Source: Nitrosopumilus sp. (lineage in GTDB: Archaea > Thermoproteota > Nitrososphaeria > Nitrososphaerales > Nitrosopumilaceae). Taken from it: a DNA stretch of 64,000 bases. Each line of letters begins with the position of its first letter. Position 1 is the first letter of the stretch. The translations under genes were made by a program, and so were the position numbers. The stretch covers positions 102,680 to 166,679 of the forward strand of contig NZ_JAILWM010000002.1 in NCBI RefSeq assembly GCF_025698945.1, given 5' to 3'. This document shows positions 1-8,007 of the stretch, one piece after another. The notes below the pieces were generated by a model. It saw only the letters and a program-made list of their open reading frames with translations, was not told the origin of the DNA and did not search any database.

Positions 1-1
1 G

Positions 2-382
2 AAATTAGAATCAATTGAGGATTATATTGTTTTAGAAGATTATCTTTATCCTGTAAATCAAACATATGAAATCAAATTAAGACGTGAAGGATTTTCAAAT
101 TTGACTCCGTTAGAAGTTTCTTCAAAAGAAGGAAAAGGTATTTTGGAGAAATTAAAGAAGATATGGCAAGAACACCGAGATGATGATTGGGGACAATTTA
201 ACAATGAAGAGATCACTAGGTATATTTGTGAAAAAATTGCATTAGAGGAAACAAATTTTCTATCAGATAAAACTAAAGACCAATTTAGATCATTGTATAG
301 ATTAATTGCTGAGAGAATTAGACAGTATCAAAATGTGGTTACCAAACCTGATTTTGATAAATTTCAAAGGGCACGGGCTTAA
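2..382 (+). CDS. Hypothetical protein, 5' end outside window
   Basis: The frame is open from the first bases of the window to a TAA at 380-382, so the start codon lies upstream and only the last ~126 residues are seen. The visible part is charged and mostly helical, with no signal peptide, membrane segment or cysteine motif, so it is probably cytoplasmic. I do not recognise the family. A TTG at 101 could act as an internal start, but the uninterrupted upstream reading (EDYIVLEDYLYPVNQTYEIK) has normal composition and argues for a longer protein. It runs in the same direction as the secreted protein gene that follows about 80 nt later. Confidence 0.6.
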   Translation, partial: KLESIEDYIVLEDYLYPVNQTYEIKLRREGFSNLTPLEVSSKEGKGILEKLKKIWQEHRDDDWGQFNNEEITRYICEKIALEETNFLSDKTKDQFRSLYRLIAERIRQYQNVVTKPDFDKFQRARA

Positions 383-461
383 GATTTAAGAAGTTTTCTC
401 ATGATAAATACTGAACTAAAAAATAAAAAAATAGGAAAAAAGCTTTAAGGTTAAATGAGAG

Positions 462-2621
462 ATGCAGAATCTAACTTACATGAATAAATCCTCTACGAGA
501 GGAATTTTCCTTTCAACTGCATTAGTATTTTCTATTTTACTAATTACAAATTTACCAAATTCATTTGCCCAGGAAGTTAGTGTAAAAAGTATTGCATTAG
601 AAGAGACAACAGTTATTGAATTAACTAATGATTCAACTAAAGACATTAGCTCTTTTAGAATTTGGTTAGGAAGTGACTTTAGTTTTAAATCTTTTAAAAC
701 TGAAAAAGGATGGGTTGGTGAGAAAACACCTCAAGGTGTTATAATATTTACATCATCTGAAACAATCAAACCTGGAGAATCAGTCAAATTTGGAGTAAAA
801 ACAGACAAAGCTAAACCTGGAATTAACTGGAAGGCCCTAGATAAAGACGACAAACAATTAGATACAGGGAAAGTGTTAGCGGACGATTTACCAAAGGTTA
901 CTAAAAATTCCCAACCAAAACAAAATCAGCCTACAGATAACATAACTGGGAGTATCTCAGAAGATTCAACATTTAGAATAATTCCAGAAAAACCAAATGT
1001 AGGTTCAACCATCAGAGTTACAGGAGAAAAATTCGGAGCTTCTGAAGAATTTGATTTTTACATTAATTCAAAAAAGATAGGCAGTTTTCAAACAGACAGT
1101 AATGGTCATTTTATGACTACTATGAAAATTCCTGAAAATGAAAATGCAGATAGAGTAGATTTTAAAATACAAAATAAAGTAGGTGAAGAAAAAAAAATCA
1201 GTCTTAGAATTGGTGAAGTAGATAACAGAATACCAGTTGATGATGTTAAACTTACAGTTCAAGGAGTTCCTAATGTAATTAAGAGAGGAGATGAATTGAA
1301 TATTTTCGGCACTGGAAACCCAGGAAGTGCAATCAAGGCCGATATTTATTCGCCAGAAGGAGTGGTAATCAATTCACGTACTTCAGCAATTGATTCCAAG
1401 GGGAATTGGAAGTTACCTGAGCCAATCATGGTCCCATTAGATTCGATGTTAGGAGAGTACAAATCTACTATTTCAGATGGTAGACAAACTATTGATATCA
1501 AATGGAAAGTAGAGCCACGAAGAGTGATCATTATCAATCCCATAGATTTACAATTTGAACTTGGAGACGTTATGAAATTTAACGGAACTGCAATTCCAAA
1601 TGTACCAATGGAGATAAGATTAGAAGATCCTATTGGAAATGAAGTGTATTCAGATATTATTCAAATTGATGAAACAGGTCTTGTGGAGTTTGAATATCAA
1701 ACTACAATGAATTCTCCAAAAGGAACATACACATTAATTGCTGCACAAGAAAAAAATAAAGAATTAATTTTTGCAGGACTTGGACAATTAGCGGTAATTC
1801 CAGTCAATTTAGAATTTGATAAATTAAATTACAAAGCAACCGAGACAGCAATAATTACGTTTTCTGGTCAGCCCTCAGATGTTGTAAGTCTTTTAATTGT
1901 TGATCCTGGGGACAAGCCTAAAGAGTCAGATATCACAATTCAGCTTTTGCCTGATGGACGAGGAAAATATTCTCTTCCATTAACAGGTTATGCATCTGGT
2001 GTTTATACTGCAGTTGTACAAAAGGGAAGTGCACAAAGTTCAGAAACATTCACAGTAGGTCTACAAATAGGCTCTGGAGAAATCGAGATCAATACTACAA
2101 AAGTAGATTACAATCCAGGAGATTCGATATTAGTCTTAGGCGAAACTGGACCTAACATAATTCTAACTTTAACATTAATTGATCCTGAAGGAAATGAAAT
2201 AAAAATTAGAGAAACATATTCAGATAAAACTGGAAAGATTTCTGAAGATTCTTTTAGAATTCCATCTGATGCAGAACCAGGAGTTTGGACAATAAAGGCA
2301 AAAAGTGGCGCAAACTTTGACATTACAAAAATAAATGTTCTGGGAGTAGTCAAAGAAGGAATAGTAGTTGTGGTTACTGATGCTGGAAAGTTAGACGGAG
2401 TAAATGAATTTATCAATATACATATTTTCGGTGCAAAACAGACAGTAAGAATTACAATTTTATCAGATAGCGGAGAGCAGATAGAAAAATTAGAATTCCC
2501 TGCATCAAAATCAGGCGAGTTAAATCTACCATGGAAGATTCCAAAAGACATAGTACCAGGAACATATACACTAAAGGTATCTGATGCAGTTAACGAAGCA
2601 GAAACAACTTTTGAAATTTAG
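462..2621 (+). CDS. Large secreted multi-repeat (Ig-like) surface protein
   Basis: 719 residues, function unknown. An N-terminal signal peptide is clear: a short basic stretch, a hydrophobic core (FLSTALVFSILLITNL) and a probable cleavage after SFAQ. The rest is a chain of beta-rich modules of about 90-110 residues. Each has patterns such as 'G..f....N.G.W' or 'DP.GN.i....' and ends in '..PG.YT...', typical of Ig-like or macroglobulin-like extracellular repeats. There is no C-terminal membrane segment, so it may be released or bound to the S-layer. ATG 480 (MNKSS) gives a more compact signal peptide and is a real alternative start. An adhesion or cell-envelope role is an inference. Confidence 0.8.
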   Translation: MQNLTYMNKSSTRGIFLSTALVFSILLITNLPNSFAQEVSVKSIALEETTVIELTNDSTKDISSFRIWLGSDFSFKSFKTEKGWVGEKTPQGVIIFTSSETIKPGESVKFGVKTDKAKPGINWKALDKDDKQLDTGKVLADDLPKVTKNSQPKQNQPTDNITGSISEDSTFRIIPEKPNVGSTIRVTGEKFGASEEFDFYINSKKIGSFQTDSNGHFMTTMKIPENENADRVDFKIQNKVGEEKKISLRIGEVDNRIPVDDVKLTVQGVPNVIKRGDELNIFGTGNPGSAIKADIYSPEGVVINSRTSAIDSKGNWKLPEPIMVPLDSMLGEYKSTISDGRQTIDIKWKVEPRRVIIINPIDLQFELGDVMKFNGTAIPNVPMEIRLEDPIGNEVYSDIIQIDETGLVEFEYQTTMNSPKGTYTLIAAQEKNKELIFAGLGQLAVIPVNLEFDKLNYKATETAIITFSGQPSDVVSLLIVDPGDKPKESDITIQLLPDGRGKYSLPLTGYASGVYTAVVQKGSAQSSETFTVGLQIGSGEIEINTTKVDYNPGDSILVLGETGPNIILTLTLIDPEGNEIKIRETYSDKTGKISEDSFRIPSDAEPGVWTIKAKSGANFDITKINVLGVVKEGIVVVVTDAGKLDGVNEFINIHIFGAKQTVRITILSDSGEQIEKLEFPASKSGELNLPWKIPKDIVPGTYTLKVSDAVNEAETTFEI

Positions 2622-2660
2622 TTTCAAACAATTTTATTTCAGAGAATATTTGATTGTATC

Positions 2661-3173
2661 ATGAATCTAAAAGACAAGATTGCTGATTTTCCAAATTTTC
2701 CTAAAAAAGGAATTTTATTTAGGGATTTTAGTCCCATATTGAAGGATCCTTCATCATTATCATATATTGCAGATGAGTTTACAAAATATTTTCATCCAAA
2801 GAATATAGACATATTTGCTGGAATTGAATCAAGAGGATTCATTCTTGCTACTGTTTTAGCCTCCAGATATAACAAAGGAATGGTAATGATTAGAAAAGCT
2901 GGAAAATTACCTGGAAAAACTGTAAAATTATCATATACTATAGAGTATGGCAAGGATACAATAGAGATTCAAAAAGGCATTATCAAAGAAGGTCAAAGAA
3001 TCCTCATCTGCGATGATCTACTTGCAACAGGAGGCACTGCAAAGGCATCTGCAAAATTAATTGAGAAGATTGGAGGAAAAATTGCAGGTTTTGCATTCAT
3101 TATAGAATTGACAGAACTTGGTGGAATAAAGGGAATTAGTAATTATGATTGTAAATCATTGGTGAAATATTAA
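2661..3173 (+). CDS. apt: Adenine phosphoribosyltransferase
   Basis: Converts adenine and PRPP to AMP plus pyrophosphate (purine salvage) in the cytoplasm. At 170 residues it has normal APRT length. The PRPP-binding loop reads [14 protein letters not shown] at about residues 114-127, preceded by the GIESRGF segment at about 54-60 that is characteristic of APRT. Its TAA overlaps the ATG of the next gene (TAATG), so it is almost certainly co-translated with the methylthioadenosine phosphorylase. That enzyme releases adenine, the substrate of Apt, so the pair forms a coherent methylthioadenosine/adenine recycling operon. Confidence 0.95.
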   Translation: MNLKDKIADFPNFPKKGILFRDFSPILKDPSSLSYIADEFTKYFHPKNIDIFAGIESRGFILATVLASRYNKGMVMIRKAGKLPGKTVKLSYTIEYGKDTIEIQKGIIKEGQRILICDDLLATGGTAKASAKLIEKIGGKIAGFAFIIELTELGGIKGISNYDCKSLVKY

Positions 3174-3964
3174 TGGAAAAAGATGTAGAAATTGGGATTT
3201 TTGGAGGAACTGGAATTTATGATTCAGGATTACTTGAGAATCCTCAAGAAGTTGATATTGACACACCATATGGAAAACCATCAGATACAATCACGGTTGG
3301 TATTTTTAAAGGAAGAAAAATTGCATTTCTTCCAAGACATGGAAAAAAACATTCAATTCCACCACATATGATTAACTTTAAAGCAAATATTTGGGCATTT
3401 AAGGAATTAGGAGTAACAAGAATAATTGCACCATCAGCTGTTGGGAGTCTCAAAGAAGAACTAGAACCAGGACATTTTGTTTTACCATCACAGTTTATTG
3501 ATTTTACAAAATCAAGGGAAGGTTCATTTTCTGAAAATGGAAGAGTAATTCATATTTCTGTAGCAGATCCATTTTGTCCTGAATTACAATCATCAATTCT
3601 TCAAGTTACAAATAATCTTGAATTAAAAATGCATAAAGATTGCACATATGTCTGCATTGAAGGACCAAGATTTTCAACTAAAGCAGAATCAAAATTCTAT
3701 AGAACAACAGGAGCAGATATTATTGGAATGACTTTAGTTCCCGAATGCCAACTTGCAAGAGAAGCCCAAATATGTTATGCGTCAATTTCCACGGTAACTG
3801 ATTATGATGTTTGGGCCGAAAAACCTGTTACTGCAAAGGAAGTACTTGAAACGCTTTCAAAAAATGTTGAAATGACAAAAAAAATCCTGACTGAATTAAT
3901 TGATAAAATTCCAAAGACTAGAAGTTGTTCATGTGCAAAAGCATTAGAAGAAGCTGAATTTTAG
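3173..3964 (+). CDS. mtaP: S-methyl-5'-thioadenosine phosphorylase
   Basis: Phosphorolytic cleavage of methylthioadenosine to adenine and methylthioribose-1-phosphate. 263 residues with the PNP/MTAP family signatures: [13 protein letters not shown] near the N-terminus, a phosphate-binding segment with [13 protein letters not shown], and [12 protein letters not shown] plus IIGMTLVPE in the second half. The C-terminus carries a Cys-x-Cys motif (SCSCAK), which in crenarchaeal MTAPII forms a disulfide linked to thermostability; here its role is only inferred. It overlaps apt at its start. Its TAG overlaps the TAA of the convergent downstream gene. Confidence 0.93.
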   Translation: MEKDVEIGIFGGTGIYDSGLLENPQEVDIDTPYGKPSDTITVGIFKGRKIAFLPRHGKKHSIPPHMINFKANIWAFKELGVTRIIAPSAVGSLKEELEPGHFVLPSQFIDFTKSREGSFSENGRVIHISVADPFCPELQSSILQVTNNLELKMHKDCTYVCIEGPRFSTKAESKFYRTTGADIIGMTLVPECQLAREAQICYASISTVTDYDVWAEKPVTAKEVLETLSKNVEMTKKILTELIDKIPKTRSCSCAKALEEAEF

Positions 3965-4245
3965 TCATCAACAAAGGATTCCTTTTTGAGACCTTCAGGA
4001 AGAGTCAAATCGCCTTGAAGTAAATTTTTTTGAAGTAGCATTATTACTTCATCAACATCATATCCCAGTTTTTCCAATTCCTTTTCTGTGGATTTAGAAA
4101 TTTTAGCACCAATATTTTGTCCGCCAATTCGACCAAACGCAATGGCAGTAAAACGAAATTCATTATTATCTATTGTAAAATTACCTGTAATCTTTGCAGC
4201 CATTTGGCTTCCATGAACATTATTTATGTGAACTTTAAGATCCAT
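3961..4245 (-). CDS. Conserved hypothetical protein, 94 aa
   Basis: A small, mixed-charge soluble protein with no signal peptide, transmembrane segment or cysteines. The N-terminal half looks beta-rich ([19 protein letters not shown]) and the C-terminal half helical. The stop overlaps the stop of the convergent mtaP gene by three bases. It follows the zinc-ribbon gene (4254-4646) by 8 nt on the same strand, so the two are probably co-transcribed. I do not recognise the family. Confidence 0.7.
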   Translation of the reverse strand: MDLKVHINNVHGSQMAAKITGNFTIDNNEFRFTAIAFGRIGGQNIGAKISKSTEKELEKLGYDVDEVIMLLQKNLLQGDLTLPEGLKKESFVDD

Positions 4246-4253
4246 CTTAAAAA

Positions 4254-4646
4254 TTAAATTTCAACTGCTTTGTTAATATTATCATCAATCAAAAAGCTCC
4301 AATGCTTATCATCTTCAACTTTGAAATTATTAATTTTGAGAGGAACAATCTTTTCATCTAGGCATTCATGTTTGATTTCTCCATTTTCAGTTAGTCTAAC
4401 TAATTTCCATTTGTATTTCCCTTGTTGAAGTTTACATACGGTAACGCCCCATTTTGCATTTGCATCAATTTTTGGCATCCCTACTAAATCAGCAATCTCT
4501 TCAATTCCTAGTTGCTTTTCCTCACAAAATCGTTTCTTACAAACGCCACAGCGCCAAACATCAACTGAACCAATAGTTCTCTCATCTATGTTGATGTTTA
4601 CTACTCCAAAGTAGATAGGTTGATGTTTGCAAGTTTCAGTATCCAT
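4254..4646 (-). CDS. Hypothetical zinc-ribbon protein
   Basis: About 130 residues. The N-terminal half contains C-K-H and CGVCKKRFC (Cys at about residues 6, 33, 36 and 41 from the ATG), a likely zinc site. The C-terminal half is a small beta-rich domain with several tryptophans. I use the ATG at 4646; an in-frame TTG two codons upstream is possible. No enzymatic motif is visible. It sits between a wHTH regulator and the 94-aa protein in a compact minus-strand group, which might hint at nucleic-acid or regulatory function, but that is inference. Confidence 0.65.
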   Translation of the reverse strand: MDTETCKHQPIYFGVVNINIDERTIGSVDVWRCGVCKKRFCEEKQLGIEEIADLVGMPKIDANAKWGVTVCKLQQGKYKWKLVRLTENGEIKHECLDEKIVPLKINNFKVEDDKHWSFLIDDNINKAVEI

Positions 4647-4674
4647 ACTCAATGTTGTTCACCAATAATTAGGA

Positions 4675-5031
4675 TTATTTAGTTCTTGCATCATCATAAA
4701 ATCTTTCTAAAATTACCCCTATATTATCAACTATTTTATTTCGTTTAAATTCAATTTTTTCACGCTCACACATTCTTCTAAACATATTGACTGCAGTAAA
4801 TCTGGGATGCATTGCTTCAAATTCAGATTCAGAAATATCAATGAAGGCACCTAATTCCATCAGTTGTTTAGCTGCTTTTTGTGCGGATTCAAAAGAGATC
4901 TTCAGTTTTTCTGAAATTGTTGTAGATGACATTTTTCCATAACAAGTAACAAGCAAATACACTTTTGCCTGAATAGGATCTAGTTTAATTTCAGAAATAA
5001 GATCATTTTCTAATTTAGAAGCATCCATCAT
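4675..5031 (-). CDS. TrmB-like winged-helix transcriptional regulator
   Basis: 118 residues. The segment LDPIQAKVYLLVTCYGKMSSTTISEKLKISFESAQKAAKQLMELGAFIDI follows the TrmB/MarR-type wHTH layout: helix 1, HTH helices and a recognition helix leading to a wing. No effector domain follows; the C-terminal helices may mediate dimerisation. The start shows two consecutive ATGs. It lies upstream of the zinc-ribbon and 94-aa genes on the same strand and may be their first gene. The regulatory target is unknown. Confidence 0.7.
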   Translation of the reverse strand: MMDASKLENDLISEIKLDPIQAKVYLLVTCYGKMSSTTISEKLKISFESAQKAAKQLMELGAFIDISESEFEAMHPRFTAVNMFRRMCEREKIEFKRNKIVDNIGVILERFYDDARTK

Positions 5032-5072
5032 TTATCAAAATACAGCATTATACATAAAACATATTCTAAGAA

Positions 5073-5306
5073 TTACTTTTTTACCAATATTTTTTTTGAA
5101 ATTTTTAAGGAAAATCCCATTGCAATAAAATGAACTACTGCTCCAAGAATTGCCCCCATCATTAGGTTATCAAAAACAATCCAGATTAGAAAAAACACTA
5201 CTAGCGATGGTACAGAAACAATAATTGCAATAATACTACCTTTTAGAATAATTTCTTTTATTGATAGTCTAGATCCCTTATCATCAGACAATAGCAAAAT
5301 TTTCAA
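5073..5306 (-). CDS. Small two-TM membrane protein
   Basis: 77 residues: a short charged N-terminus, then two hydrophobic segments (SIIAIIVSVPSLVVFFLIWIV and the region around MMGAILGAVVHFIAMGFSL), ending in a lysine-rich tail. Inner-membrane location with cytoplasmic basic ends is likely. No family is recognised. It stands alone between the TrmB-like gene and the start of the accessory cluster. Confidence 0.6.
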   Translation of the reverse strand: MKILLLSDDKGSRLSIKEIILKGSIIAIIVSVPSLVVFFLIWIVFDNLMMGAILGAVVHFIAMGFSLKISKKILVKK

Positions 5307-5361
5307 AAAATGGTAATAAAAACCAAAGATTAGTCAGAAAATATTGTCCTAATTTTTTATG

Positions 5362-5475
5362 TTAAATTCGATATACACACAATTTATCATCAATGCTTAT
5401 GATTTTTGAATAGTTACCACAAAATTCAGAGCCGCAATCATTACATAAAACTAATTGGTCAGGTTGTTTTAGTTT
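5362..5475 (-). pseudogene. Possible out-of-frame zinc-finger tail of the upstream SHOCT gene
   Basis: Immediately after the stop of the gene at 5469-5918, a different frame stays open for about 37 codons. It encodes a compact Cys-rich segment, LCNDCGSEFCGNYS...LCVYRI, ending in TAA at 5362-5364. There is no ATG, GTG or TTG near its beginning. This looks like either a tail detached by a single-base indel or a decayed fragment. The upstream protein already has its own CxxC pair, so a detached second ribbon is plausible but unproven. Confidence 0.35.
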
Positions 5476-5918
5476 TCATTTTCTTTTTTCCCACATATCT
5501 TGCATTTGTAATAGCCAAGATCAGAATCAGACTCATTTGTTTTTCTAGTTTGATCTTTTGAAATAAACTCAAACTCTTCAGAACCACAGAACTTGCATCT
5601 TCTTGGATTGTATTCCAAGTCTTCAAATTCTTTTTTCCTTTTCAGATATTCCTCTTTGGTGATTTTTTCTTCAATGTACTTTTTTTCTAATATTCTCAGG
5701 GCCTCATCGTTTTGTTCTTTTTCATATTCATTAATTGGATCTATCCGTCTGTAATTCAAAAGAGAGTCTTTATCTCTAGAAGCATGTTTTTTTGTATACC
5801 ATAAAATTGCGACAGCAAGCACAATGCCCAAAATCAACCCGTAAGGAAATGGCATGACAGTTTGAATCAAAAAGAAAACAACAATTGCAGATATTATTCC
5901 AGGGAAGATAGTTTTCAT
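5469..5918 (-). CDS. Membrane protein with SHOCT-like segment and zinc ribbon
   Basis: 149 residues in three parts. Residues ~5-42 form two closely spaced transmembrane helices. Residues ~72-96 (LRILEKKYIEEKITKEEYLK) match the short SHOCT-type oligomerisation helix pair. Residues ~108-145 hold a zinc ribbon with CKFCG and CKICGKK. The membrane-tethered ribbon probably faces the cytoplasm. It begins 3 nt after the stop of the 5922-6593 gene on the same strand, so it is the last gene of that run. Its C-terminus ENEN-stop is encoded by the same GAAAATGAAAACTA string found at several junctions in this region. Confidence 0.7.
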   Translation of the reverse strand: MKTIFPGIISAIVVFFLIQTVMPFPYGLILGIVLAVAILWYTKKHASRDKDSLLNYRRIDPINEYEKEQNDEALRILEKKYIEEKITKEEYLKRKKEFEDLEYNPRRCKFCGSEEFEFISKDQTRKTNESDSDLGYYKCKICGKKENEN

Positions 5919-5921
5919 TTT

Positions 5922-6593
5922 CTAATTCCTCTCAAAATTTATCCCCAAACTCAAGTCATATGAAATGGAGTGTTCTATGATATCAGGAACTTCACATGGA
6001 AGCAATGCGTCAGGCATCTTAACATGACTTCCCCAGAATTCAATGTATGTTCTTCCTTCCATTTCAAATGTATCAAGATATTCTACTACATGAGCCATTT
6101 TTCTATCAGTTCCGGTACAATGAGACACAAATGTTTGACCCGGAACAAGATTTGCAAAGTATTCAAACTGAGGTTCTGGTGGATTCATGTTATGATTTGC
6201 AAATTTTATTCTAATTTGCTTAGTGTCAGAATGGATCAAATCAACTTTGTCAATATCAAAGAGTCGTCCATCATCAGTCGTAAGACCATCTGGAAAATAC
6301 AAAAACTCACCATATTCTGAGGGAAATGCAGTACGCATCTGTACTTCTCTGTCAGGATAAAAAATCCCTCTAGGGGGTCTACAAACATATTCATTTTTTG
6401 TAGTTTCAGTACAAGAAAATCCATCTGCCTCCCATTTTAATTGGCATTCTTTGTCACATCCAAGGTCATGGAATTGTTTTATGTCACGCAATGCTTCCCA
6501 ATGTGGGATTGTATTTGGCTCAATGAAAATCAGTCCTACAGATATGCATGCTAAAACTCCAACAGACATTATTATTCTGTACTCTAGTCTCAT
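5922..6593 (-). CDS. Signal-anchored extracellular protein, unknown function
   Basis: About 223 residues from the ATG at 6593, which overlaps the upstream stop as ATGA; a GTG four codons earlier is less likely. An N-terminal hydrophobic helix (IIMSVGVLACISVGLIF) anchors or exports it. The mature part has paired cysteines (GCDKECQLKW.ADGFSC) and another near CHCTGTD-like and LPCEVPD positions, consistent with disulfides outside the cell. It is the third gene of a tightly overlapping minus-strand surface-protein operon. No catalytic motif is recognised. Confidence 0.7.
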   Translation of the reverse strand: MRLEYRIIMSVGVLACISVGLIFIEPNTIPHWEALRDIKQFHDLGCDKECQLKWEADGFSCTETTKNEYVCRPPRGIFYPDREVQMRTAFPSEYGEFLYFPDGLTTDDGRLFDIDKVDLIHSDTKQIRIKFANHNMNPPEPQFEYFANLVPGQTFVSHCTGTDRKMAHVVEYLDTFEMEGRTYIEFWGSHVKMPDALLPCEVPDIIEHSISYDLSLGINFERN

Positions 6594-6799
6594 TTTTTCT
6601 CCCACTCATTTTTGGCAAACTCTAAAACAACACCTATACCTGAAATTGCCAATCCTGGAACTATTACATAAAATATTATTGAAATTTCAATGTCGGAGGA
6701 GAGTTTTAGATCAGAGTCTCCAAATATCTCATAGGTCAATACAGAAATACCAATTAAGAAAATAACAATCCCTGCAATAATCAAAAGTCTAGTTTTCAT
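6590..6799 (-). CDS. Small two-TM protein with MKTRLLII leader
   Basis: 69 residues with two hydrophobic helices (LLIIAGIVIFLIGISVLTY and IIFYVIVPGLAISGIGVVL) and a short charged tail. Its start overlaps the preceding stop as ATGA, and its own stop overlaps the next start as ATGA, so it is embedded in the 5.4-9.8 kb operon. The N-terminus MKTRLLII is nearly identical, at DNA level too, to those of the genes starting at 8007, 17890 and 22714. Function unknown. Confidence 0.7.
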   Translation of the reverse strand: MKTRLLIIAGIVIFLIGISVLTYEIFGDSDLKLSSDIEISIIFYVIVPGLAISGIGVVLEFAKNEWEKK

Positions 6800-8007
6800 T
6801 TTGTATCAACTACCTCAAATTCACAAATTGCAACACACACATCACGTCCATGTCCTTTTTGTCCATCAGACATACAGGATATAGTTCCGCCTGAGTTTTC
6901 ACATGAAGCCTCAGTCGGTTCGTTAAAATCTATACAATTATGGAATTTGTAATCCCATTCACCACCAATTGACTTGCATTTTTCGTGAGATGCCCAATCA
7001 GGGGATTCATAGTTTAGTTGATAATCAAAGTTATCACAATTGCCAATATTCATAGTATGTTTGGTGAACTCTATGCTAGAGCACCTATCTTTAGTGATGA
7101 TTCTATCATTAGGATGACTGAATCTGTCTTGGGTATTATCAAATGTTATATCAATGGAACATTCCTCATTTCCATTCACAACTGCACTTAGATATCTAGG
7201 ATCGCCTTCTATTGTGTAAATGACATAATTGATCATTGCAGGATTACAAGATTCAAAAGAATTGGCAAAGCACTCTAGTTCTTCTCTTCCATCAACTCCA
7301 TTACAATTTTTGACATCAGTTTCAAATTCTATATTGCCCACATATTTTCCAATTTTTTTCCATTCACATCCAAGATTCATAAAAACATGAGTTCCATTTG
7401 AATATCTTAATGAGTTTGCCATTCTTTCTTTTGGAGAATCATTTGTACAACTATCTAGTACTGTTTGAAGATCAGTATCACTCATTTGGTTATAATACCA
7501 AGAATTTATTGGAGGTACACGGAATTCTTTGCTAACTGTTGTTGGAAAATACTGACTTGGTCTATCAAAAGTAACAGTAACGGTGTATGTTCCAGGATTT
7601 TGTAATGTGATATGACCAAATGTGGTACCTAGTTCTTTTTTAATGTCAAAAACAAATTCTTCCATCGGCACACCTGCAATACATGACGAACTCGAAATTA
7701 TTTTTGTGATCTCGCCATGTTCATCAGGAAAACTTACTTTTTTGCTTCCGCAAGGATATCCATATCCTGAAATAATATATGAAAAATCGTACTGTTCTCC
7801 CATAAGATAGATGTCTTTGAGTCCAGTAATCTCAATTTCATAATATTCTCGTTCAGGAATTTGACCAGGAAAACCATCAGAAGGTTCTGCGTCTGTTTGC
7901 ATTCCAATAATCAGTTTGATTTCCTGATTATACACAAGGAAGATGGGAATCATAGAAATTGCAATAGCAATAATTATTCCAATGATTATTAGTGATCTAG
8001 TTTTCAT
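6796..8007 (-). CDS. Signal-anchored Cys-rich surface protein
   Basis: 403 residues. One N-terminal transmembrane or signal helix (MKTRSLIIIGIIIAIAIS) is followed by a large extracellular region. That region contains a beta-rich domain (about 45-170, ending in PGTYTVTVTFDRPS) and at least 18 cysteines in the second half, including the segment SCENSGGTISCM that resembles a short repeat also seen in its upstream neighbour (GGGFFDGTGEC, LGGQWDGKC). There is no C-terminal anchor. The first 11 bases overlap the end of the upstream gene. A cell-surface role is inferred from topology only. Confidence 0.75.
   Translation of the reverse strand: MKTRSLIIIGIIIAIAISMIPIFLVYNQEIKLIIGMQTDAEPSDGFPGQIPEREYYEIEITGLKDIYLMGEQYDFSYIISGYGYPCGSKKVSFPDEHGEITKIISSSSCIAGVPMEEFVFDIKKELGTTFGHITLQNPGTYTVTVTFDRPSQYFPTTVSKEFRVPPINSWYYNQMSDTDLQTVLDSCTNDSPKERMANSLRYSNGTHVFMNLGCEWKKIGKYVGNIEFETDVKNCNGVDGREELECFANSFESCNPAMINYVIYTIEGDPRYLSAVVNGNEECSIDITFDNTQDRFSHPNDRIITKDRCSSIEFTKHTMNIGNCDNFDYQLNYESPDWASHEKCKSIGGEWDYKFHNCIDFNEPTEASCENSGGTISCMSDGQKGHGRDVCVAICEFEVVDTK

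Noticed and set aside
2108..2551. Minus-strand frame of 147 codons inside the large secreted protein gene
   Set aside because: It mirrors the sense codons of a well-supported signal-peptide protein; no start context or family.
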